Shown in pieces: positions 41,495 to 49,391 of a DNA stretch of 62,708 nt. The stretch is from a virus. Under the pieces are notes generated by a model. The model made no database searches. It had not been told where the DNA came from and saw nothing but the letters and a program-made list of their open reading frames with translations. Location: positions 1 through 62,708 of IMG/VR virus record IMGVR_UViG_3300013233_000293, one strand, 5' to 3'. The position numbers and the translations under genes are program-made. The stretch's first letter is position 1; each line of letters starts with the position of its first letter.

Positions 41495-42337
41495 ATGATG
41501 AGTTCACAGCAATGGTTTCAAGCAATAGACGATGGCCTGCACCTTGGGCTTGAAATAGCTGTGAACACCACCGACCTTGTACCGAGCTACCTAGCGCAAT
41601 TACTTAACTATCAGCAGCTACATAAGAAAAGAAAGTTAAGCCTAACCTTTAAATGCGCTGATTTAATGCCTAGATTAGCCGCCACTATTATAGAACCCAC
41701 CCTACCCAACATACTGAGCCTTAAACTTAACCGTCACGTTATAACCATGCTGTTAAGCGATACTGTAAATAAAACCCGTGTAACAACAGACGGTAACACT
41801 TTGGGTAGCAACCGCGTAGTAGACAACGATCACTACCTCCGGCAACCCTTCACCAAGTCTTCTGTACACCGTGAATTGACTTCGGTGCTGGCCGCCGTTG
41901 CAGACGTTAAGTACCAGCTTTATCTATCTTACAAAGTGTATCTGGATAAGGTGGCTTCTTTCGATGCAACGGTTAGACACCTGAACTATTCACAGGCTGA
42001 CTTAGAGCAGAACTACTGGTTGGCTTTTGAGAAAGCAATTGTGTTGTTCAACGTAGATAGTGGCACGTTTAAATCGTACCTTGATCTTTGGGTTAAGAAG
42101 ATGAGGATCGAAGGGAACCACATATTAGGTAAGGCTCTGGATGCGCCTAGTACGGCTGGTGTAAATGTGCTGGGACAATCTGACGAATGCCTAGTTAATT
42201 GGGAGTCAGGTAGCAACACACTGGATACTGTAAACAAACAGCAACAGTATAAACGAATATTAGAACTTGCGCGGCTGGTAGACCCCAACGGCTACGCAAT
42301 ACAATCACTGGGATTAGGAGATTTTGATGGCGCGTAA
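41495..42337 (+). CDS. Divergent sigma-like factor
   Basis: ATG 41495 (or 41498) gives 280 residues. Residues about 165-205 (ADLEQNYWLAFEKAIVLFNV, then DSGTFKSYLDLWVKKMR) closely follow sigma70 region 2: D-L, aromatic helix, F-D-x-x-x-G-x-F-x-x-Y, W, then basic residues. A canonical regions 3/4 match is not evident. Position within the replication operon beside gp46/gp47-like genes recalls T4 gp55, the late sigma. It may direct late transcription; this is inference. Confidence 0.6.
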   Translation: MMSSQQWFQAIDDGLHLGLEIAVNTTDLVPSYLAQLLNYQQLHKKRKLSLTFKCADLMPRLAATIIEPTLPNILSLKLNRHVITMLLSDTVNKTRVTTDGNTLGSNRVVDNDHYLRQPFTKSSVHRELTSVLAAVADVKYQLYLSYKVYLDKVASFDATVRHLNYSQADLEQNYWLAFEKAIVLFNVDSGTFKSYLDLWVKKMRIEGNHILGKALDAPSTAGVNVLGQSDECLVNWESGSNTLDTVNKQQQYKRILELARLVDPNGYAIQSLGLGDFDGA

Positions 42338-43274
42338 ACGCACAGGTGGTACAGGGTTTGGCGGCCTTAATACTGAGACCTCACAGAAAGCAAAAAAACC
42401 TCAAGACATCGTTGATATTTTTGACCTTGTTAGCGACTACACTCAAGTACGTTTGGTTGGTGACGTGTGGAGCTATGCGACTCACTGGATCGAAATTAAG
42501 ACGGATAAAGGTGTGTTCAATATTCCTAAATGCAGCTTATCCTATGATCCGGATACCGATACTTTCGACGACACTTTGGAAGATCCGTATGTCAAGATTG
42601 AGAATAAACGTACTTGTTCCAAGCGATATTACGTTAATGCGATTATCCGTGATTTGCAGGACATGCAACCACGTAAGGTAAAGCACTCGAAGGACGAGCG
42701 TAAGAGTGGTATAGCCACAAAAGGCGGTGGTTGGACACCTGTGCGCGTTATCTCGATCCCTACATCCGTAGCCAACGAGCTGGGTAAGCTTCGTGCCTTA
42801 AACAAGCACAAGGTCAAAGGTAAGATGCAGGCGTGTGACATTACGGACGATGCGCTGGGTTGTGATGTGTTTTTATCACTGGATAAAGCGGCGAAGCCTG
42901 CTAAGTACAGCGTTAACAAAGGGGATGCAAGCCCACTTAATGACGAAGAGCAAAAGTTTCTAACGTGGGATATTTCAGAGTTACAAGTGCCTGAAACATT
43001 GGAAATGGCGAGAAAAGAAGCGGCTGCCCTTGAGTCTAAATCTGGTCTGGAACCTGACATTGATTCAGATGAAGATGATGACGAAGATGACTATGCCAAA
43101 CTTGAGAAAAAGGTAAAGAAAAAGAAAACAGACAAAAAATCAAAGCGAAACCGGAAAGACAAAGACAGAAAAAAGTCTAAAAAAGAGGACACCGAAGACG
43201 ATGCAGCAGCACGTCGAAAAGCGCGTCGATTGAGACGTAAAAAACGTATGGCAAAAAAAGAGGCTTCAAAATGA
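42327..43274 (+). CDS. Single-stranded DNA-binding protein (gp32-like)
   Basis: ATG 42327 (GGAG 6-7 nt upstream) gives 315 residues. The core (VRLVGDVWSYATHWIEIKTD, CSKRYYVNAIIRDLQ, VRVISIPTSVANELGKL, ALGCDVFLSLDK) follows gp32-like phage SSBs. After an acidic patch (DSDEDDDEDDYA), the last 65 residues are very basic (AARRKARRLRRKKRMAKKEASK at the end, split), the opposite of the usual acidic SSB tail. The next gene, coupled by ATGA, supplies an acidic protein. Confidence 0.65.
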   Translation: MARKRTGGTGFGGLNTETSQKAKKPQDIVDIFDLVSDYTQVRLVGDVWSYATHWIEIKTDKGVFNIPKCSLSYDPDTDTFDDTLEDPYVKIENKRTCSKRYYVNAIIRDLQDMQPRKVKHSKDERKSGIATKGGGWTPVRVISIPTSVANELGKLRALNKHKVKGKMQACDITDDALGCDVFLSLDKAAKPAKYSVNKGDASPLNDEEQKFLTWDISELQVPETLEMARKEAAALESKSGLEPDIDSDEDDDEDDYAKLEKKVKKKKTDKKSKRNRKDKDRKKSKKEDTEDDAAARRKARRLRRKKRMAKKEASK

Positions 43275-43792
43275 AAAACTTAGCACAAGCATTAGTAGAC
43301 AACGGTATTGACGCGGCTGAACTGGCAGAAGCCTTAGCTAATCTAGGTGGTAAAAAGGCCAAAGGTTCCAAGAAGCCGAAGAAGGCTAAAAAAGAGCCTG
43401 AGTTGTTAGCTGATTTGTCAGACGATGAACTACGCAGTGTCGCGGAAGAGCTTGAGTTAGTTAAGGGTAAAAAACTGGCTAAAATGCAACGGGCTGATCT
43501 TATCGAATTGCTCTCAGATGATGACATTGACGAGGAGGAGCTAGAAGATGCCATCGAAGAAATCATGGACGATGAAGACGATGATGACGATGATGACGAT
43601 GATGACGATGATGACGATGATGACGATGATGACGATGAAGACGACGAAGACGACGAAGACTACGACGACATGGACACCGACGATCTGATCGCGCTGGTGG
43701 TAGAGCGTAAGCTGGCCAAGAAAAAAGCGGCGAAAAAGATGGACGATGATGACCTGATCGACCTTCTCGAAGAAGACGATGATGCTGCGTAG
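43271..43792 (+). CDS. Hyperacidic protein coupled to SSB
   Basis: The 173-residue protein has a helical N-terminus, a Lys-rich linker and a Rho-N/SAP-like segment (LSDDELRSVAEELEL, then KMQRADLIELL). A run of about 20 Asp and further Asp/Glu follow, then a second similar segment (TDDLIALVVERKL). ATGA overlaps the SSB stop. It may act as a DNA mimic or as a chaperone that binds the SSB basic tail. Confidence 0.7.
   Translation: MKNLAQALVDNGIDAAELAEALANLGGKKAKGSKKPKKAKKEPELLADLSDDELRSVAEELELVKGKKLAKMQRADLIELLSDDDIDEEELEDAIEEIMDDEDDDDDDDDDDDDDDDDDDDDEDDEDDEDYDDMDTDDLIALVVERKLAKKKAAKKMDDDDLIDLLEEDDDAA
43580..43633 (+). repeat. Six perfect 9-bp repeats (Asp codons)
   Basis: GATGATGAC is repeated six times without change, encoding 18 of the consecutive Asp residues. 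It is a slippage-prone microsatellite that can change acidic tract length without frameshift. Confidence 0.95.
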
Positions 43793-43810
43793 TTAACCCT
43801 TGTTACCTAA

Positions 43811-43845
43811 ATAAAAAAGGTGGGCTTTTGTCCCACCTTTTTTAT
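43811..43845 (+). terminator. Intrinsic terminator before recA-like gene
   Basis: ATAAAAAAGGTGGG-N7-CCCACCTTTTTTAT is a long stem with a T-run. The next gene begins 13 nt later with TTGGAGAAATATT, so the recA-like gene needs read-through or an unseen promoter. Confidence 0.85.
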
Positions 43846-43857
43846 TGGAGAAATATT

Positions 43858-45414
43858 ATGACAGATACGAAAAAACCTGATGTTTATGCGGTGATGAAGT
43901 TGCTGGACTCTGCGCGTACCGTTGAGCAAGTACAGAAGAAGTTTAAGTTGGCCGGTGCTACAACCGATATTGAGGCGCGTCGATCCACCGCCGTATCTAC
44001 AGGGTTACTGACCACCGATCTACTGCTTAATGGCGGCGTCTATCCTAGTGGCTGGTACACCTTTTTTGGGCTAGAGCAGAGTGCTAAGTCTACGCACATG
44101 ATGACGGCCATGACCGCCATGTTTCATAGTGGTGTGCCGATACTCGCATACTTTGACCCAGAGGGCGCTACCAGTCCCGACTACATCGAAGCCATTGCCC
44201 ATGCAACCTCAACCCAAGCAACAGGTAGCCTAGACATTAAAAAGGTATTTGGTGTGCGCCACCCTAAGACCGGAGATTGGGTTATCGAACCTCGTATCCA
44301 CTACAGCCCTGAGAATGGCTTAGAAACCGTATGGAAGAGCATAGCCGCCATGCTCCGACGGCTACCCGATAAAATATACACCGAAGGTGAATGGTGGCTC
44401 TTGTTCGATAACACCAAGGAAAACATAAGCCGCTTTAAAGGGCAAGGTGATACCAAGGTAGGTAAGCGTTACGGCAAGATCGCCATTAAATCTCTGGATG
44501 GTGGTACCGCGCAAGCGCTAATCATCGTTGACAGTTACCCTGCTCTTGTATCAGAGGTGGATGATACCGATGATGGTTCTAACGCCATCGGTACAGATGC
44601 ACGAGGTCACAGTAAGCATGTACCCAAGATCAAAGGTCAGTTAAAACGCAAACATTGTACATTGGTAGGGGTTAACCAGTTACGCGACAGTATTAACCTA
44701 ACAGGGTCGGGGCCTAAGTTCTACGAGCCAGGTGGACACGCACTTAAGTTCTACTCCGATGCCCGTATGCAGCAAACACCTCGCTCTGTACCTCACGGTT
44801 CAGGACAACTGGAACTTGAAGACAGCGTGTTACACAATGGTAAGGGTGAGGATCAGTACCGTTATATCTGTATGCGTCCCACTAAGAACAAGTTTGGTGT
44901 ACCCCACTTAGAGGGTTGGTATCGTATATGGCAATCTGATCCCACGGGTAAAGGGCATGGATTCTGCCCAGTGTATGACGCTTGGCAGTACCTTAAGTCT
45001 ACGGGTCAGGCAACGGGTAGCATAGGCCGAAAGATTGATATTCAGCTTGGCCGACTGTCCATCACAGGTTTAACGTGGTTGGATTTTAAACGCCTCATTT
45101 TATTGGAAGGCGAAGAGCTTAAAGATTTTTGTAAAGCCAAAGGTCTTAAGAAAAACCCGCTTATCCGTGAACGCTGCTTTAAGCAATTGCGCTCAGGTGT
45201 TGGGATTGATAAATACTTCACCACCTTACACAAGCTGGATCAAGAGCTGCCCGAAGACATCGAAGAATGGACAGACGCACAGCTTAGAGAATATGCCGAA
45301 GAACATACGTTGATGAAGAAAACCAAGCTTAAACGTGCGGATCGGGACGCACTGTTATTGGTTGTTGCTGAGCACCGAGAGCCTGTAAAAGAAGACAGCA
45401 CAGGCACAGACTAA
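43858..45414 (+). CDS. RecA/UvsX-like recombinase
   Basis: ATG 43858 gives 518 residues. The RecA core has TGLLTTDLLLNGG, Walker A GLEQSAKST (71-79, with Ala where most RecA have Gly), YFDPEGA, Walker B ALIIVDSYPAL and the GVNQLRDS loop. It pairs homologous DNA strands. The C-terminal about 100 residues contain an extra helical module ending in AQLREYAEEHTLMKKTKLKR. It is longer than RecA (353) and UvsX (391). Confidence 0.85.
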   Translation: MTDTKKPDVYAVMKLLDSARTVEQVQKKFKLAGATTDIEARRSTAVSTGLLTTDLLLNGGVYPSGWYTFFGLEQSAKSTHMMTAMTAMFHSGVPILAYFDPEGATSPDYIEAIAHATSTQATGSLDIKKVFGVRHPKTGDWVIEPRIHYSPENGLETVWKSIAAMLRRLPDKIYTEGEWWLLFDNTKENISRFKGQGDTKVGKRYGKIAIKSLDGGTAQALIIVDSYPALVSEVDDTDDGSNAIGTDARGHSKHVPKIKGQLKRKHCTLVGVNQLRDSINLTGSGPKFYEPGGHALKFYSDARMQQTPRSVPHGSGQLELEDSVLHNGKGEDQYRYICMRPTKNKFGVPHLEGWYRIWQSDPTGKGHGFCPVYDAWQYLKSTGQATGSIGRKIDIQLGRLSITGLTWLDFKRLILLEGEELKDFCKAKGLKKNPLIRERCFKQLRSGVGIDKYFTTLHKLDQELPEDIEEWTDAQLREYAEEHTLMKKTKLKRADRDALLLVVAEHREPVKEDSTGTD

Positions 45415-45419
45415 CAACT

Positions 45420-45459
45420 AGGAGAAGAGGGTTAAACACTAACCCTCTTACTTTAAATG
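45420..45459 (+). promoter_or_regulatory. SD-hairpin-AUG initiation region
   Basis: AGGAG (45420-45424) is followed after 1 nt by a perfect 9-bp stem AGAGGGTTA / TAACCCTCT with 5-nt loop (45426-45448). ATG 45457 follows 8 nt after the stem. No Shine-Dalgarno is found between stem and ATG. Folding would set AGGAG about 9 nt from the start. The arrangement matches 16694-16731. Confidence 0.65.
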
Positions 45460-45942
45460 ACAGGCAAAGAACGCACAAACTTATTAAATAAGGCTATGGC
45501 CGGTTGGTTACTTCGCCAAGGCTACTCAGTATATCTGGAAGTCGGGGTGACGGCATGGGGTAAACGTCGATGTGATGTAGTCGCACTTAATACGTCCACA
45601 GATATTAAGATGGTCGAGGTTAAGCAATCATGGCCAGATTTTAAAAACGATGCCAAGTGGGTTGATTACTTACCACACTGTAATACTTTTTATTTTGGCC
45701 TACCCCAAGACTTATGGGACAAACATGAAGCAGATATACGAAAAAAGATAAAAGGGCAATCAGGCATCGGAGTTGTTGTACTTGAAGACAAGGGTTACGC
45801 CAAGGTTAAAGTACGCCCTAAGTCTAAGGTGATGAACCCTTTGGACAAGAAAGCTCTCATCGTGAGGCTAGCGTGGCGAGGTGGTATATCCCGTGCAAAT
45901 TCACGAAGAACCAAACAAATTATTAAGGCTTTGAAGACATGA
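45457..45942 (+). CDS. MmcB-like PD-(D/E)XK nuclease
   Basis: The 161-residue protein has the MmcB-family pattern RCDVVALN (D40), MVEVKQSWPDF (E54, K56), DAKWVDYLPHCNTFYFGLPQ and a basic C-terminus. It is a small restriction-like fold linked to DNA repair. The start is set by the hairpin-mediated Shine-Dalgarno. It is coupled to the next gene by ATGA. Confidence 0.8.
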   Translation: MTGKERTNLLNKAMAGWLLRQGYSVYLEVGVTAWGKRRCDVVALNTSTDIKMVEVKQSWPDFKNDAKWVDYLPHCNTFYFGLPQDLWDKHEADIRKKIKGQSGIGVVVLEDKGYAKVKVRPKSKVMNPLDKKALIVRLAWRGGISRANSRRTKQIIKALKT

Positions 45943-46826
45943 ATATTGTTTATTATAAACCCGATGTATTTAGTATCAGTGCGGCCTCTGTATTCAGCTC
46001 AGGCACTACACAATTTCACCCCGCTACGGATATGCCAGACGACCATACACCTCTCAGAGCCGCTACGCACGTCCTATTCGTAGGTTTCGTGCCTACAGTA
46101 ACCGCTTGGCAAGCTGCTTTAGCCAACCTAGCCAGTGATCCACTATACGCACCCGATCCTAGTCTATTACCCGCAACTTGTGTAACTGATGGCGCTACGT
46201 TAGCCGACCAATTAGCACTTAATATTAACGTGCTGGTGACACCTAAACAGGGGATAGCCGCCGCCATTTATATCTTTAAAAATGATATATTAGCTGGTAA
46301 TCCCACTGTTTTAGGTTATAAAGAGTTGGGTGGGGTGTTGCTGGCCACGGGTAAAGTACCCAGAGCTTTACGTTATCTACTGCGAGGTGATACCACTGTT
46401 CTAGGTACGTCCGAGGGTCAATATCTACGCGCACTGCTCATGGTTTCAGATTTAGATCCGGAGGCTGACATTCTAAGTTCCGGTGGGGTTTCCTACTCTG
46501 TAACCAGAGGTCGCGCGATAGAAGCCTATATCCAAGACAGGTTAACCACCTACACCACCCCGACATGGTTTAAGACTGCATGGTCGCCTGATGTTGCGGT
46601 CTCTGGTGCAGACACTACGTTAGGTAGCGCACCCAAAGATTTAATGCCATTTCTCATGCCAGACTTTGCAGGTGACATTTTAATATCAATGGATGCAGAC
46701 TTGACCGTGTATGTAAAAGATACCACACGCTATCTAGGTTGGGTTCAAGCACAAGGCTTTGCCTATGTGGAACACGACACCTTCCTAGAATACACCGCAC
46801 CCTTATCTGGAGTTTATTTGCCATGA
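45939..46826 (+). CDS. Unknown protein, possibly degenerate DHH-like
   Basis: The 295-residue protein starts MNIVYYKPDVFSISAASVFS and later has ATHVLFVGF, where DHH phosphoesterases have DG-x-x-A-A and a VD-DHH block; the catalytic Asp/His residues are absent. The C-terminus is also partly similar in secondary structure. The similarity is weak. It lies between two nuclease genes and may be a structural partner. Confidence 0.55.
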   Translation: MNIVYYKPDVFSISAASVFSSGTTQFHPATDMPDDHTPLRAATHVLFVGFVPTVTAWQAALANLASDPLYAPDPSLLPATCVTDGATLADQLALNINVLVTPKQGIAAAIYIFKNDILAGNPTVLGYKELGGVLLATGKVPRALRYLLRGDTTVLGTSEGQYLRALLMVSDLDPEADILSSGGVSYSVTRGRAIEAYIQDRLTTYTTPTWFKTAWSPDVAVSGADTTLGSAPKDLMPFLMPDFAGDILISMDADLTVYVKDTTRYLGWVQAQGFAYVEHDTFLEYTAPLSGVYLP

Positions 46827-47320
46827 GTTACCAATACACTAGACTAATATCAGATGAAGACACCGCCGCGTTCTTGACCGATTGTGTATCTGCTGGGACA
46901 GAGCTGGATGAGTTATATGCCATCCTACATAAGGAGACAAAGCAAGAGGGGTTCCGCTTTATTTATGATGAGGAGGCAGGTATCAACCGCATTGTTTCAG
47001 ATACACCGCGCATCGGTTGGCATCAGCTAAACATTACATGGGCAGAGCATACGCTAACGTACTATTATCCAGGCCCCTTCTCCGCCGTGTTCAAAATATG
47101 GACTGCCCAAGAGTATGACGAGCTTGTTAACAAAGTGCCTCTTATCGGTACCTACTTTTTAAACGATCCCAAATTAACCAATGTGTTTGCACCAAGTAAC
47201 CCGCTAAAAGGGCTGACTGTGTACGTTAAGGATAATGCCTTAACCGTTACAAGCCCTGTGCCACTACAGCTAGAAGGTTTCTATACCCCGACACATAAGG
47301 GGCATCGCCATGCCTGCTGA
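46823..47320 (+). CDS. Unknown protein in recombination operon
   Basis: ATG 46823 overlaps the upstream stop (ATGA) and gives 165 residues. The product is alpha/beta, aromatic and acidic (WAEHTLTYYYPGPFSAVFKI), and I recognise no family. Its end overlaps the Mre11-like gene by 11 nt, so co-translation is likely. Confidence 0.65.
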   Translation: MSYQYTRLISDEDTAAFLTDCVSAGTELDELYAILHKETKQEGFRFIYDEEAGINRIVSDTPRIGWHQLNITWAEHTLTYYYPGPFSAVFKIWTAQEYDELVNKVPLIGTYFLNDPKLTNVFAPSNPLKGLTVYVKDNALTVTSPVPLQLEGFYTPTHKGHRHAC

Positions 47321-48293
47321 ACCTTTTGAGTGTGTGGCCATTGGTGATCTACATCTAGGTAAACCCCGCTTAGAAAACCTCTATGAAGACGCATACAAAC
47401 TACAGCTTGTGGAACTGTCCCGTGCCTGTGATTGGGCACTCAAGCGTAAGATTAAAAACGTGGTGTTGTTGGGTGACATATCGGATAAGCCTAGCCTACC
47501 AGATCACATAGAGTTGGCTCTTATTAATCTGTTGAACAAATACCAGAAAAACCAGAACTTCTATTTGATATTGGGCAACCACGATAAGGAACAGAAAACG
47601 GTTCACAGCCTGAGTAAGATCGAATGGTTGGCCAAAAATGTATGGGATAACGTCACGGTTATCACAGACGTATTAGCCTTGGGCGCGGTTGAATTTCACG
47701 CTTGGCCTAATCACACACCCCTGAGCAAAGGCACGGTTTGTTTTGGCCACGTAGAGCGTCCTGGATCCTTAGCTGACAATGGAATGACGCTGGCCAGTGG
47801 GTATGAGCAGACAGACGATAACCATTGGGTTATGGGTCACTTACACACACCACACAAAACAGGGAACACTCGATACGCCGGTACTCTATACCAAACCTCT
47901 TTCGGTGAGACTGTGAACAAGGGTTTTGTCCATGTGGTAGTTGATCCCAGCCTACCAGAGCCTAAGATACGTCCGGTGAAGCACACACCTCAATTCTCCT
48001 TAGTCACCCTCACTGTAAATAAAGGTGAATCACCTGTGTTAGATGATAATCCAAACACTCGATACCGGATTTTCTACACTGACGAACTACCAGCTAATTT
48101 CTTACTGGACAATCCACGGGTAGTAGAATGCCGACCTATCAAGGATAAGGCGCAGCTAGAACGCCTGCTTATACCTGACAACATCGAGTATGAGGTAACA
48201 GACGGATTGCAAGAGTTACTAGAAGAAAAAGGTTTAGGTCACAAGTATGACTTAGCAGTATCACACATTCAAAAAGCACTAAAGGAAGATTAA
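47310..48293 (+). CDS. Mre11/SbcD-like nuclease (gp47)
   Basis: The 327-residue protein has all phosphoesterase motifs: GDLHLG (12-17), GDISD (55-59), GNHD (89-92), GH (146-147) and GHLHT (176-180), then YAGTLYQTSFGE. It is the nuclease partner of the Rad50-like protein at 49388 and processes DNA ends for recombination-dependent replication. The clamp loader gene sits between the two. Confidence 0.9.
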   Translation: MPAEPFECVAIGDLHLGKPRLENLYEDAYKLQLVELSRACDWALKRKIKNVVLLGDISDKPSLPDHIELALINLLNKYQKNQNFYLILGNHDKEQKTVHSLSKIEWLAKNVWDNVTVITDVLALGAVEFHAWPNHTPLSKGTVCFGHVERPGSLADNGMTLASGYEQTDDNHWVMGHLHTPHKTGNTRYAGTLYQTSFGETVNKGFVHVVVDPSLPEPKIRPVKHTPQFSLVTLTVNKGESPVLDDNPNTRYRIFYTDELPANFLLDNPRVVECRPIKDKAQLERLLIPDNIEYEVTDGLQELLEEKGLGHKYDLAVSHIQKALKED

Positions 48294-48296
48294 AAA

Positions 48297-49391
48297 ATGG
48301 CTGACACTTACGCGCTTAAATACCGACCAAAAACACTGGAAGCAGTGGTGGGTCAAACCCAAGTTATCGACACGCTACGCGGCATGTTAGCTAATGCGGA
48401 TAAGGTACTGCCTAACGCTTTGATGCTTACGGGGCCATCCGGTGTGGGTAAAACCACGTTAAGCCGTATGGTCGCACGCTATCTTAATTGTGAGACAGGT
48501 GATTCTTGCGGCAAGTGTGAGTCCTGCACGGAATTCGATCAAGGCTTATCCCAAGACTACAAAGAAGTGAATGCCAGTGACTCAGGTGGTATTGATGACA
48601 TTCGTGCGCTAGTACGCTCTGCCCGATTTAAACCACGGCGAAAGGTGCGGGTTATCCACCTTGATGAGTGTCATCGTTTATCCTCACCGGCTGCCAACAG
48701 CTTATTGAAACCCCTTGAAGAGCCACCTGAAAATACACTGTGGATCTTAGCTACCACTGACCCTCAAAAAATCCCTAACTTTAAGGCTGTGATGGGTCGC
48801 TGCACTCAGTTGTTCTTAGGACTACCTGAACAGAAAGACATTGTGCGCCGTATTAAATGGGTGGCAAAACAAGAAGGCTTAACATGGTTGAAGTCTAAGT
48901 CCGCCAAGTCTATTGCAGAGGTGAGCGGCGGCCATGTACGGGATGCTCTACAACTATTAGAGTCTATGGCAAACGCGGTGGCTTCCAAAGGGTTGAAGGG
49001 GTCAGATCTGCAAGACTTCATTAACGACCAATCCTTGACATCCGAAGACGTGGAGCTGGACAAAGCGGCATTGACCGTTCTGGACGGCGTGTACGCTAAA
49101 GAACCGGAAAGGGTTGTTAAGGGTGTACTTGACGCGGGTAACGCCGTCACACTCGCCCACAAGCTGCTGTACGCTAACCAGTACCTGTTAATCAATCAGA
49201 CCGTGGGTAAGCATCGCAGTGTATGGCCTAGCCCATTGAATAAGGGGTTGGTTCGCATGTTGGATATTCAGGGGATGCCCAAAGTAAAAACCATTAACAA
49301 GGTGCAAGGACGGTTGCTTGATGTGCTGGCAGAGTTGATGGCATTCCCTGCAAACCCTGATATGGTTCTTATGGTGAGGTTGAACGCATGA
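48297..49391 (+). CDS. DnaX-like clamp loader ATPase
   Basis: The 364-residue protein is close to bacterial DNA polymerase III gamma: YALKYRPKTLEAVVGQ, Walker A GPSGVGKT (46-53), a Cys4 zinc module (C65, C71, C74, C77), HLDECH (121-126), SLLKPLEEPPENTLWILATT and the GRCTQL sensor/arginine region (R168). It lacks the tau extension. It loads a sliding clamp. No partner delta or clamp is certain in this window. It overlaps the Rad50 gene by ATGA. Confidence 0.9.
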   Translation: MADTYALKYRPKTLEAVVGQTQVIDTLRGMLANADKVLPNALMLTGPSGVGKTTLSRMVARYLNCETGDSCGKCESCTEFDQGLSQDYKEVNASDSGGIDDIRALVRSARFKPRRKVRVIHLDECHRLSSPAANSLLKPLEEPPENTLWILATTDPQKIPNFKAVMGRCTQLFLGLPEQKDIVRRIKWVAKQEGLTWLKSKSAKSIAEVSGGHVRDALQLLESMANAVASKGLKGSDLQDFINDQSLTSEDVELDKAALTVLDGVYAKEPERVVKGVLDAGNAVTLAHKLLYANQYLLINQTVGKHRSVWPSPLNKGLVRMLDIQGMPKVKTINKVQGRLLDVLAELMAFPANPDMVLMVRLNA

